Assembly (NCBI GenBank): GCA_903876765.1
Contig: CAIRBH010000003.1
Span: forward strand, 20,921 to 84,920
Origin: an uncultured Pseudomonadota bacterium
Lineage (GTDB): Bacteria; Pseudomonadota; Gammaproteobacteria; Burkholderiales; Methylophilaceae
Length of the DNA stretch: 64,000 nucleotides
Direction of reading: 5' to 3'
A program made the translations under genes and the position numbers. Numbering within the stretch: position 1 is the stretch's first letter; the number at the start of each line of letters is the position of its first letter. Of the stretch, positions 1 to 7,447 are shown piece by piece. The notes beneath the pieces were generated by a model. The model saw only the letters and a list, made by a program, of their open reading frames with translations, was not told the origin of the DNA and ran no database searches.

Positions 1-325
1 GTTTAACATTCAATACGGGCAAGTCGCGTACAGAATAATCAATATGATGCGCAGTTAAATGCGCCTCAGTGACAGGCATATCGGTACAAGTAAATGAGAT
101 GTGGTCTATGGTAGTGAGTACATTGGTGAGCGGCGCGCCCTCGCCACGGTATTCCGCCAAATGCATGACATGCCTATCGCCAATATAAAGCCAGAAACCA
201 CGACTGGTAAAACCCTCTCGCGGCCCAACTTTTAAACCCACCACGTCGCAATAGAAATCTTTAAGCTTGAGCATCACCTCATAAGGCGTGCGCAGATTAA
301 CGTGGTTGAGTTCGGTGACTGGCAT
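1..325 (-). CDS. VOC (glyoxalase/bleomycin-resistance fold) family protein, 3' part outside window
   Basis: Read on the minus strand from an ATG at 325, the frame stays open to the window edge and gives MPVTELNHVNLRTPYEVML..., with FYCDVVGLKVG, a GFWLYIGDRHVMHL strand and a later DHISFTCTDM. This is the betaalpha-beta-beta-beta pattern of vicinal oxygen chelate proteins, with His residues placed as metal ligands in the first and second repeats. The substrate cannot be told from this fragment. The C-terminal part lies beyond position 1. It sits just downstream of the toxin-antitoxin pair on the same strand, but probably belongs to the older chromosome flank rather than to the accessory patch. 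Confidence 0.85.
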   Translation of the reverse strand, partial: MPVTELNHVNLRTPYEVMLKLKDFYCDVVGLKVGPREGFTSRGFWLYIGDRHVMHLAEYRGEGAPLTNVLTTIDHISFTCTDMPVTEAHLTAHHIDYSVRDLPVLNVK

Positions 326-341
326 TAATATTCTCTAGTGA

Positions 342-761
342 TTACAACCAAGGATTTAACAAGTTTACGCCACTAGCTTCTACATCTTTTGTATTGCGCG
401 TCACTAGCACCATGTCTTGCACAATAGCTATAGCGGCAATCATGCTATCAATCAATGGCAATGGCTTGCCTTGCATTTCGGCTGCGGCTTGTAACTTGCC
501 CCATTGCAACGCCTCACTCACAGTTACGCCGATAATTTTTCCTGTAAATCGCTCGCGCACATCTTTTTCTAACCAAATTTGCAAATCATCTTTTTTGGGC
601 GAGCTTGGTAATTTACTCACACCTTTTTGAATCTCGCCCAAAGTGAGGCTACTAATATAAAGCGTGGCATGGTTTTGCTGCTGCACCCAATTTACCACTG
701 AAGCGTTACCCTGTTTTTTTGCCAGTTCAGAAATCACGCAGGTATCTAGTAAGTAATTCAT
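342..761 (-). CDS. vapC: PIN-domain toxin, VapC/FitB-like
   Basis: A 139-residue PIN-domain protein. The N-terminus MNYLLDTCVISEL carries the first acidic residues (D6, E12), LGEIQKG supplies E43, IDSMIAA supplies D105 and TRNTKD supplies N123/D126, so the metal-binding site of a Mg-dependent RNase looks complete. Length and the start pattern match the FitB/VapC group. The antitoxin gene ends only 5 bp upstream of the start codon, the standard antitoxin-first order. By family knowledge it would cut RNA and be held inactive by its partner; the RNA target cannot be read from sequence. No truncation is visible, so the module may be functional. Confidence 0.9.
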   Translation of the reverse strand: MNYLLDTCVISELAKKQGNASVVNWVQQQNHATLYISSLTLGEIQKGVSKLPSSPKKDDLQIWLEKDVRERFTGKIIGVTVSEALQWGKLQAAAEMQGKPLPLIDSMIAAIAIVQDMVLVTRNTKDVEASGVNLLNPWL

Positions 762-766
762 AAAAA

Positions 767-1027
767 TTACAAACCACTTAAATCAATGTCGCGTGGCAAC
801 TCCTGGCTACGCGTTAAATCAAGCTCCACAGCATACATGGGCGAATCTTGAAAAAACTGAAATAAGTTTTTTTGTGGTTGCTTCATGCGCTGGTATTCTT
901 CAACCGACATCACCACTACCGCTTCGCGCCCATGCTTAGTCACGGTTTGCGGACCATGCTTAATCGCTTCTTCCACCACTTCACTAAAACGGTTTTTTGC
1001 TTCTTGTAATTGCCACGTCGCTGTCAT
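767..1027 (-). CDS. Antitoxin, Phd/YefM family
   Basis: An 86-residue protein with the Phd/YefM N-terminal DNA-binding pattern (WQLQEAKNRFSEVVEEA, then GPQTVTKHGREAVVVMSVEEYQRM). The C-terminal 35 residues would be the disordered toxin-binding tail. It lies directly upstream of the PIN toxin gene with a 5-bp gap, so the two are almost certainly one operon. The family represses its own promoter, expected in the 1028-1134 gap, where I could not define a clear operator. Phd-type antitoxin with PIN toxin is a known mixed pairing. Confidence 0.9.
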   Translation of the reverse strand: MTATWQLQEAKNRFSEVVEEAIKHGPQTVTKHGREAVVVMSVEEYQRMKQPQKNLFQFFQDSPMYAVELDLTRSQELPRDIDLSGL

Positions 1028-1134
1028 TATACACCTCTACTCTGTCTAGTCTAGCCAGAATAGGCTTTTTTTAGGGTAAATGCAAGGGGGATATTAATCA
1101 ATAAACAATACTAGAGTTGCGAACTTAATGCACC

Positions 1135-1365
1135 TCAAAAAGGATAAAGTTGGCGATATTTAGCCAGCTCTTGATTCAGGGCTAATGCTTGAATTTCACC
1201 ATAATAGTATGCAGTTAAGGGACTTTCTGCGTCACTTACCCATAACCCATCAATGTTAGCATCAGGCTTATCTACCTTAGCAAGCAAAGCATCTATTAAC
1301 TCAATTTTCTCAGTAACAGGCAGCGCATTAGCTTGCTCAATAATAGTTTGAGTGGTTGTGTTCAT
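1135..1365 (-). CDS. Addiction-module protein, orphan antitoxin-like
   Basis: A 76-residue protein starting with an amphipathic helix (IIEQANALPVTEKIELIDALLAKVD) and ending ESPLTAYYYGEIQALALNQELAKYRQLYPF. This resembles the small putative addiction module component family, which normally pairs with a RelE/ParE toxin; the usual C-terminal pattern is RLxAYxxGE. The start is supported by AAAGGAGA a few bases upstream of ATG. No RelE/ParE gene follows: the next gene on this strand is the Phd antitoxin. It therefore looks like an antitoxin left without its toxin. The family call rests on pattern similarity only. Confidence 0.6.
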   Translation of the reverse strand: MNTTTQTIIEQANALPVTEKIELIDALLAKVDKPDANIDGLWVSDAESPLTAYYYGEIQALALNQELAKYRQLYPF

Positions 1366-1438
1366 ACAAAAGTCTCCTTTACTTTATTGTTAAATACTTA
1401 ACGCAAAAAGTAGACCGTATGCAATACGGGCTTGCTTG

Positions 1439-1951
1439 TTATTTCATCTTATCAATTTTAATGAGCTGCTCATATAACTTTTCTATTACTTCAAATATTG
1501 GAGTTAGCTGAAACGACTCGCCATAAAACTTATATATATCGCCATCCAAAGCTCTAAGAAAAACCTTTTCAGGGAATCCTTTTGCACCAGTAACAATGTT
1601 GTTGTCAAAAAATGCATGCCCATGATGATTTAAAACCCAAGTATCCAGTCTTTCATCAAAGTGCTCTAGATGATTTCTAAGTTTTCTTATCGGCTTTAAA
1701 TCTAGCTCTAGTAACTTAGAAAAACTTCTTAAAATTTCTTCTCTGTCTGAACCAGCCTTAGCATCAAATAATTTATCTACATTCGTTACATGAATAATAA
1801 AGTGATGAAGGTTATAAAAAACTGAAAAAGTGTCATTAAGTTCTTTAGCCTTTTGGAATTCAGAGTAGCTTCGTTTTGCGTACTCTAACTGACAGATGGC
1901 TTCTCTTAAATAGAATCGCCACTTTTCCACTTTACTTAGTCCAAAATACAA
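1439..1951 (-). CDS. HEPN-like protein with RNHLEH motif, function unknown
   Basis: A 170-residue protein, mostly helical, not recognised as a named family. It contains LRNHLEHFDERLD, where R92 and H97 fit the R-x4-H signature of HEPN RNases, with N directly after R as is common there. Preceding helices (FYLREAICQLEYAKRSY and FSVFYNLHHFIIHVTNVDKLF) fit a HEPN-like bundle. The only in-frame start is a TTG at 1951 without a clear ribosome site, and a stop lies six codons further up, so the N-terminus may be trimmed. It neighbours the toxin-antitoxin genes. RNase activity is inference. Confidence 0.6.
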   Translation of the reverse strand: MYFGLSKVEKWRFYLREAICQLEYAKRSYSEFQKAKELNDTFSVFYNLHHFIIHVTNVDKLFDAKAGSDREEILRSFSKLLELDLKPIRKLRNHLEHFDERLDTWVLNHHGHAFFDNNIVTGAKGFPEKVFLRALDGDIYKFYGESFQLTPIFEVIEKLYEQLIKIDKMK

Positions 1952-1954
1952 TTC

Positions 1955-2040
1955 GCGATACGAGAACTAGGCACATCCGCGCAGACATTACGAGTAGTAA
2001 GGCAAGCGGATGTAACAACGTTATCGTGAAGCGAGTGCAT
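1955..2040. repeat. Hairpin-forming intergenic element between aspS and the HEPN-like gene
   Basis: ACATCCGC at 1973-1980 is perfectly inverted at 2006-2013 (GCGGATGT). Inside lies TTACGAGTAGTAA (a 4-bp stem), and outside, GATA/TATC with TCGC/GCGA parts add a weaker outer stem. Together they make a nested, roughly 80-base fold. It could be the aspS transcript end, although no T-run follows, or a small dispersed element that has landed at the 5' end of the HEPN-like gene. Confidence 0.4.
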
Positions 2041-2041
2041 T

Positions 2042-3826
2042 TTATGCCGCCAGATTTTGTGAGCGAACGCGTATATGCAACTCCCGAAGTTGCTTCTCAT
2101 CCACCTCATTCGGAGCATTAGTCATCAAGCACTGTGCACGTTGTGTTTTAGGGAAGGCAATCACATCACGAATAGATTCTGCGCCTGTCATTAAGGTCAC
2201 CAAACGGTCTAAGCCAAAGGCAAGGCCACCATGCGGCGGTGCGCCGTATTGCAAGGCATCTAGCAGGAAGCCGAATTTTTCTTGGGCTTCTTCTTTACTT
2301 ATTTTTAGCGCGTCGAATACTTTGGATTGCACGTCTTGCTTGTGAATACGTACTGAGCCGCCGCCTACTTCCCAGCCATTAAGTACCATGTCATAGGCTT
2401 TTGAAAGCGCCGCACCTGGGTTGCTGGTGAGCAAATCTTCATGGCCGTCTTTGGGTGCGGTGAACGGATGATGCAAGGCAGCCCATCTATCATTTTCTTC
2501 GTCGTGTTCAAACATAGGGAAGTCTACTACCCATAATGGCGCCCATGCGCGGCCATCAACATGGCCTTTATCATGGCCGACTTTAAGACGCAAAGCACCT
2601 AATGCTTCATTGACCACTTTGCTTTTATCTGCACCAAAAAACACGATGTCACCATTTTGTGCGCCGGTGCGGTCTATAATGGCTTGTAATGCTGTGGCAT
2701 GAATGTTTTTAACGATTGGGCTTTGTAGGCCTTCTTCGTTCAATTTTGTCACATCATTAATTTTGATGTAGGCCAAGCCTTTAGCGCCGTAGATTTTAAC
2801 AAATTCAGTATATGCATCAATCTCGCTACGGGCAATCGCCGCGCCATTAGGTACGCGCAAGGCCGCCACACGGCCACCTGCCATATTGGCAGCACCAGCA
2901 AATACTTTAAAATCAACGTCTTTCATCACGTCTGACAACTCGGTAATTTCTAGCGTCACGCGCATATCTGGTTTATCTGAGCCGTAACGTGTCATAGCTT
3001 CATGAAACGACATACGCGGAAAAACTGCTGGCAAATCTACGTTTTGCACCTTTTTCAGCATTTGTCGTATCATTTCTTCAACGATATCCATAATCTGATT
3101 TTCGGTCATGAATGAGGTTTCAATATCTACTTGGGTGAATTCTGGCTGGCGGTCTGCACGTAAATCTTCATCACGGAAGCATTTGGTAATTTGGAAGTAG
3201 CGGTCAAAGCCAGACACCATCAATAGCTGTTTAAAAAGCTGCGGTGATTGTGGCAAGGCAAAAAATTGCCCAGCGTGAACGCGGCTAGGTACTAAGTAAT
3301 CGCGCGCACCTTCTGGCGTTGAACGGGTCAGCATGGGTGTTTCGACTTCAATAAAGCCATTCACATCCAAGTAGTCACGCAGGGTTTTAGAGACCCGATA
3401 GCGCAACATCATGTTTTTTTGCATGGCTGGGCGGCGTAAATCAATGTATCTATGCTGCAAGCGCACGGTTTCGGTCAGACTTTCATCGTCCAACATAAAA
3501 GGTGGCGTAAGCGAGGCGTTCAGCACTTCAATTTCAGTGGCTATCATTTCAACTTCGCCTGTAGCTAAATTGGCATTGACCGCGCCTTCAGGACGGGCGC
3601 GCACTTCACAAACCACTTTGAGCACGTATTCACTGCGCACGCTTTCGGCGATGGCGAATGCCGCTTTTGCATCTGGGTTGACGACAATTTGTGCCATGCC
3701 TTCACGGTCACGCAAGTCGATAAATATAACGCCACCATGGTCACGGCGACGGTGCGCCCAACCACATAAAGTAACAGTTTGGCCGATGTGTTCGCGGTTT
3801 AAATGACCGCAGTAATGTGTACGCAT
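2042..3826 (-). CDS. aspS: Aspartate-tRNA ligase
   Basis: A 594-residue class II synthetase of the bacterial AspRS type, of normal length. The OB-fold anticodon-binding domain is at the N-terminus ([16 protein letters not shown] through about residue 110). The catalytic core has motif 2 ([18 protein letters not shown]) and motif 3 near the C-terminus ([16 protein letters not shown]); the bacterial GAD insertion lies between. It charges tRNA-Asp with aspartate in the cytoplasm. Whether it also charges tRNA-Asn cannot be settled here. The upstream DUF502 gene is on the same strand 90 bp away, an arrangement I recall as common in betaproteobacteria. Confidence 0.97.
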   Translation of the reverse strand: MRTHYCGHLNREHIGQTVTLCGWAHRRRDHGGVIFIDLRDREGMAQIVVNPDAKAAFAIAESVRSEYVLKVVCEVRARPEGAVNANLATGEVEMIATEIEVLNASLTPPFMLDDESLTETVRLQHRYIDLRRPAMQKNMMLRYRVSKTLRDYLDVNGFIEVETPMLTRSTPEGARDYLVPSRVHAGQFFALPQSPQLFKQLLMVSGFDRYFQITKCFRDEDLRADRQPEFTQVDIETSFMTENQIMDIVEEMIRQMLKKVQNVDLPAVFPRMSFHEAMTRYGSDKPDMRVTLEITELSDVMKDVDFKVFAGAANMAGGRVAALRVPNGAAIARSEIDAYTEFVKIYGAKGLAYIKINDVTKLNEEGLQSPIVKNIHATALQAIIDRTGAQNGDIVFFGADKSKVVNEALGALRLKVGHDKGHVDGRAWAPLWVVDFPMFEHDEENDRWAALHHPFTAPKDGHEDLLTSNPGAALSKAYDMVLNGWEVGGGSVRIHKQDVQSKVFDALKISKEEAQEKFGFLLDALQYGAPPHGGLAFGLDRLVTLMTGAESIRDVIAFPKTQRAQCLMTNAPNEVDEKQLRELHIRVRSQNLAA

Positions 3827-3915
3827 AATATGTAAAGTCTTGTTAAATAATCAGTTAAATTGAATGGTTAGCTTGGTAAATTAAGTCATGTTTTAATAGG
3901 GTGTGGCTATCATTG

Positions 3916-4527
3916 CTAGTGCTTGGATTGCTTGATTTTATCAACTGGGGCGACTACGCCCATGCTGATGATATATTTGAGTGCCTCATCCACGCTCATA
4001 TCGAGCTCAATGACTTCTGCGCGCGGCATCATTAAAAAATAACCGCCTGTAGGGTTTGGTGTAGTAGGCACGTAAACGCTGACATAATCACTAGGCAAAT
4101 GGTTGGCAACATCACCGCCTGGCTTGCCAGTGACAAAGGCAATCGTCCAAGTCCCCAACTTAGGGAATTGTACTAAAACTGCCTGACGGAACGCATTGCC
4201 AGAATCTGAAAATAAGGTGTCTGACACTTGCTTAACGCTGGCGTAAATAGATTTGACTACTGGCACACGTGCCAGCATGGCTTCCCATAATAAAATTAAT
4301 CGCTTACCGAAAAAATTAGTGGCGATTAGCCCTGTCATAAAAATAATTAATAGGGTTAGCAGCGCACCTACCCCTGGGATTTCTAAGCCCAACTGGGCTT
4401 TGGGACGCCAATTTTCTGGTAGCAATAATAAGCTTTTATCCATGGTGCCGATGAGGCTGGATATCACCCAAACCGTAATAAACAAAGGCACTAATACCAG
4501 CAAACCGGTAATAAAATATTTTTTCAT
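3916..4527 (-). CDS. DUF502 family membrane protein
   Basis: A 203-residue inner-membrane protein. The first membrane segment is at about residues 4-26 (FITGLLVLVPLFITVWVISSL) and the second at about 53-75 (GVGALLTLLIIFMTGLIATNFFG). A soluble part follows with LWEAMLARVPVVKSIYASVKQVSDTLF and GYFLMMPRAEVIELDMSVDEALKYIISMG, which are hallmark stretches of DUF502. The biochemical role is unknown. It lies between the FmdB-like gene and aspS on one strand, with 45 and 89 bp gaps, so co-transcription is likely. Confidence 0.9.
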   Translation of the reverse strand: MKKYFITGLLVLVPLFITVWVISSLIGTMDKSLLLLPENWRPKAQLGLEIPGVGALLTLLIIFMTGLIATNFFGKRLILLWEAMLARVPVVKSIYASVKQVSDTLFSDSGNAFRQAVLVQFPKLGTWTIAFVTGKPGGDVANHLPSDYVSVYVPTTPNPTGGYFLMMPRAEVIELDMSVDEALKYIISMGVVAPVDKIKQSKH

Positions 4528-4572
4528 GTGTTCAGTTGTATCAGTTGATGGATATTAAACATAAGCCCAAGC

Positions 4573-4893
4573 TTAGTGGCAGGCACAACCTGTTGCACAG
4601 GGTGCTGCTGTAGTTGCAGTGTCTGAGTTTGGCGCAGCACTTGTTGCGGGCGTGCTGGCTGACGGCGCACTTGCATCAGCCTTGCCAGTGCTAGCAGCTG
4701 TCTTGGTGTTGCCGTTTTTAAAGTCTGTGGCGTACCAGCCACTGCCCGTTAGTTGAAAGCTAGGCGCAGACAGTTGTTTGCTAAAAGTTTCGGCGCCACA
4801 AGCTGGACAAGCCTCAGTGCTGGCAGCACTGATTTTGCGCATCACTTCTGCCTTGTGGCCGCAACTTGCGCATTGATAATCATAAATAGGCAT
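4573..4893 (-). CDS. FmdB-type zinc ribbon regulatory protein
   Basis: A 106-residue protein. Residues 1-50 form the FmdB/CxxC zinc ribbon: MPIYDYQCASCGH gives C8/C11 and CPACG gives C29/C32. A linker of about 40 residues made of Ala, Ser and Thr follows. The end is unusual: PCATGCACH adds three further Cys and a terminal His. The family name comes from a regulator of formamidase/amidase genes, but most members have no known target. It heads the likely transcript with DUF502 and aspS. The 4524-4742 ORF in the track is a frame shadow of this gene. Confidence 0.88.
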   Translation of the reverse strand: MPIYDYQCASCGHKAEVMRKISAASTEACPACGAETFSKQLSAPSFQLTGSGWYATDFKNGNTKTAASTGKADASAPSASTPATSAAPNSDTATTAAPCATGCACH

Positions 4894-4935
4894 AAAACCA
4901 CCTTTAACATCAATTAAATAACCGTGGATTATACC

Positions 4936-5967
4936 TTATTTGGCGCTAGCGATACTTTGCAAGACTGATTGAATAGCTAGGCAATTCTGTTTAGCGTCAT
5001 CTGTATTTAATAAGGGTGCTTTATCATTGAGTACACAATCACTAAAGTGCGCTATTTCTAAAATAAAATGATTGCTTGCTGCCAAGCGCTCTTCGCCACA
5101 TCGGCCATCTTCTAGCGCCCAGCTAATTACGGGGTGGTCTTGCTCAAATACCCAAGCAGCATGGCATTTTATCCAACCTAGGGTGCCAATAATTTCATAT
5201 TCAGATTTGCGGCTACGTTCAAAACTAATATCAAAATGACCAAAACGGGCACGTCCTTGTGCATCTGCGCCAAAATCTAATACGCCACTGCTGACTATGT
5301 CAGCACCATGCTCATTGAACTTGGCCTGGGCGACTACTGCAACAGGTTGTGCAGGCTTGCCGTTTTGCGCAAAACACCATCGCAGGGCATGGATGGCATA
5401 AGGGCCTATATCCCACATTGCACCGCCACCATCGGCCATACTGCGATTAATGCGGTATATACGTGCTGGCTGCATTAAAAATGAAAAAGAAGCCCGTGCA
5501 GACAACACATCACCGATTAAGCCAGCATCAATCATGGCTTGTATGCGTGCATGTTGTGGATGAAAGCGGTACATAAAGCCTTCCATCACTTTTACCTTAT
5601 TGTTAATGGCGGCCTGCGCTATGGCCTCAATATCTTCAACTGTGGTTGTCATGGGCTTTTCAATTAAGATATGTTTACCTGCATTGATGGCCTTTAATGC
5701 CCATGCGGCGTGCTCTTCATTGGCCATTGGGCAGTATATCGCTTCTACATTGGCGTCATCAATTAAGCTGTTCAAATCGTCATAACAGCACACATCAGCG
5801 CTATAAGATGGCGCATATTTTTCTAGTGTAGCTTTTGCCGCCCCGGCACGACGACTAGCAATCGCAACTAATCTGGCATTAGGCGCATTTATGATAGCCG
5901 GTAGTAAACGCTCATTGACCCTTGCCGCGCCCAAAATACCCCAGTTTAACTGTCTGATCTTATCCAT
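4936..5967 (-). CDS. Gfo/Idh/MocA family oxidoreductase
   Basis: A 343-residue NAD(P)-dependent dehydrogenase-like protein. It has an N-terminal Rossmann fold (LNWGILGAARVNERLLPAI), the family EKP motif at 103-105 (HILIEKPMTTTVEDIEAI), and GFMYRFHPQHARIQAMIDAGLIGDVLSARASFSF, typical of the C-terminal substrate domain. DGGGAMWDIGPYAIHALRW supplies the conserved DxGxxxxD/H region. Family members oxidise or reduce sugars, inositols and related polyols; the substrate here is unknown and the neighbours give no hint. Length is normal and the gene appears monocistronic. Confidence 0.9.
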   Translation of the reverse strand: MDKIRQLNWGILGAARVNERLLPAIINAPNARLVAIASRRAGAAKATLEKYAPSYSADVCCYDDLNSLIDDANVEAIYCPMANEEHAAWALKAINAGKHILIEKPMTTTVEDIEAIAQAAINNKVKVMEGFMYRFHPQHARIQAMIDAGLIGDVLSARASFSFLMQPARIYRINRSMADGGGAMWDIGPYAIHALRWCFAQNGKPAQPVAVVAQAKFNEHGADIVSSGVLDFGADAQGRARFGHFDISFERSRKSEYEIIGTLGWIKCHAAWVFEQDHPVISWALEDGRCGEERLAASNHFILEIAHFSDCVLNDKAPLLNTDDAKQNCLAIQSVLQSIASAK

Positions 5968-6035
5968 CTCAACCTCTTAAATAGCATTGTTATTTTCAAA
6001 CACATCTGATTTTAGCCAACTATGGTTTTGCCAAA

Positions 6036-6590
6036 CTATGGGCTAGCCCACTTAATACTACAGCCTATACTGGCAAATTGCTGCCTAGGGCCTAAATCTG
6101 TCTCGGCAATCAGCTTCATGGCATGAAATAGATCTCGCGTACTGTGGGGCGCGGCTTCTTTGCGGCTCTCATCAAATCTGCCACGATATTGCAATTGCCC
6201 GTGACGATTAAAGCCAAAAAAGTCTGGGGTGCAAACCGCATCATAAGCTTTGGCTACCTGCTGAGTTTTGTCTAGCAAATAGGGAAAAGGAAAATCAGCT
6301 GCCAGCGCGACTTTTATCATATTGTCAAAACTATCTTCTTGATAGTCTTTGCTGTCGTTAGACATGATAGCCACGCTATTAATGCCTAGCATTTTCAGCT
6401 CGCGGCAATCTGCCAGTAAGCGCGGTAAAATGGCCTTCACATAAGGGCAGTGGTTGCAAATAAACATTACCAATAAGCCATTTTTACCCATTATTTGTGC
6501 CAAAGAAATCATGCTGCCATCTATATTGGGTAAATTAAAGTCGGCGGCTTGCCAACCAAAATCACATACAGGTGGGTTTAAACTTGCCAT
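6036..6590 (-). CDS. Thioredoxin-fold redoxin (AhpC/TSA-like)
   Basis: A 184-residue cytoplasmic thioredoxin-fold protein without a signal peptide. FICNHCPYVKAILPRLL places a CxxC pair at C45 and C48 after the first strands, as in the thioredoxin-family redoxins usually annotated AhpC/TSA. Later FGFNRHGQLQYRGRFDESRKEAAPHSTRDLFHAM matches the same group. It probably reduces or buffers peroxide/disulfide stress, but no substrate is known. It is divergent from rsmE, with 55 bp between the starts. Confidence 0.88.
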   Translation of the reverse strand: MASLNPPVCDFGWQAADFNLPNIDGSMISLAQIMGKNGLLVMFICNHCPYVKAILPRLLADCRELKMLGINSVAIMSNDSKDYQEDSFDNMIKVALAADFPFPYLLDKTQQVAKAYDAVCTPDFFGFNRHGQLQYRGRFDESRKEAAPHSTRDLFHAMKLIAETDLGPRQQFASIGCSIKWASP

Positions 6591-6645
6591 GTTTTACTCC
6601 AATGTTGTCTATAATTTAATCTTATCATTTTAACTTGCAGGCATC

Positions 6646-7380
6646 ATGTCTAACTTTAGATTTTATAGCGCTGAAAATTTACACCTAGGCGCTACCGTCA
6701 AGTTATCTGACAACGCCGCCAGCCATGCCACGCGAGCCTTACGTTTAAACTTGGGGGATACGCTACATCTGTTTAATGGCGATGGTGTGGACTATGCGGG
6801 CGAGCTCATCAGCGTTAAAAAGAACGAGGTGTTAGTCAAGCTCAGCACTAGCCAAGTGATAGAAAATGAATCCCCACTTAATATTACATTGCTACAAGGC
6901 ATTTCTAGTGGCGATCGCATGGATTACACCATACAAAAAGCCGTAGAGCTGGGCGTGGCGGTTATTCAGCCTATCGCTACCGAGCGCAGTGTAGTCAAAC
7001 TGACGGCAGAACGCGCGCAAAAACGCTTAGAACATTGGCAAAATGTGGCGATTTCGGCCTGCGAACAATGCGGACGTGCGACTGTGCCAGCATTGTTAGC
7101 GCCAGTGAGTTTATCAGTATGGCTAGCGTCTAATCAGCAAAATAACGCTATGCGCGTATTGCTCAACCCGCTGGGCGCAAAGCGCCTGTCAGCATTGTCC
7201 GCTGCGCCGCAACACATACAATTGCTCATAGGCGCAGAGGGCGGTTTAACGAGCGCAGAAATCGCTTTGGCCATCCATCACGGCTTTCAATCGGTGATTT
7301 TAGGGCCACGTATTTTACGCACCGAAACCGCCGCCCTAACTGCTATTTCTGCCATGCAAACGCTTTGGGGTGACTTCTAA
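6646..7380 (+). CDS. rsmE: 16S rRNA (uracil1498-N3)-methyltransferase
   Basis: A 244-residue SPOUT methyltransferase. The N-terminal PUA-like part (FRFYSAENLHLGATVKLSDNAASHATRALRL) is followed by the knotted SAM-binding end: LLIGAEGGLTSAEIALA and GPRILRTETAALTAISAMQTLWG are the signature stretches of RsmE. Also visible is IQKAVELGVAVIQPIATERSVVK and ISACEQCGRATVP. It methylates U1498 of 16S rRNA in the 30S subunit. Length is typical. The stop is followed within a few bases by the palindromic region in front of argA. Confidence 0.95.
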   Translation: MSNFRFYSAENLHLGATVKLSDNAASHATRALRLNLGDTLHLFNGDGVDYAGELISVKKNEVLVKLSTSQVIENESPLNITLLQGISSGDRMDYTIQKAVELGVAVIQPIATERSVVKLTAERAQKRLEHWQNVAISACEQCGRATVPALLAPVSLSVWLASNQQNNAMRVLLNPLGAKRLSALSAAPQHIQLLIGAEGGLTSAEIALAIHHGFQSVILGPRILRTETAALTAISAMQTLWGDF

Positions 7381-7381
7381 G

Positions 7382-7443
7382 ACAAATATATTTGCTTATA
7401 TTACAAATATATTTTATTATTTTGTAAATTATACAAAATAATA
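7382..7443. promoter_or_regulatory. Palindrome/direct-repeat array, candidate operator of the XRE-ArgA fusion
   Basis: This AT-rich gap between rsmE and the fusion gene is highly ordered. ACAAATATATTT occurs at 7382-7393 and again at 7403-7414, exactly 21 bp apart; the first copy contains the perfect 12-bp palindrome CAAATATATTTG (7383-7394). TATTATTTTGTA (7415-7426) is perfectly inverted at 7432-7443 with a 5-bp spacer, ending four bases before the ATG. HTH_3 (XRE) repressors bind such dyads as dimers, so autoregulation by the fused HTH is an attractive inference. Binding there would also block the translation start region. Confidence 0.6.
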
Positions 7444-7447
7444 CCCG

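Noticed and set aside
1955-2040. A tRNA-like look of the nested hairpins
   Set aside because: No T-loop (GTTCRA), no 7-bp acceptor stem and no plausible anticodon arm.
4524-4742. A 72-residue Gln-rich minus-strand ORF
   Set aside because: It overlaps the FmdB-type gene in another frame; the Ala/Ser/Thr linker codons create the Gln-rich shadow.
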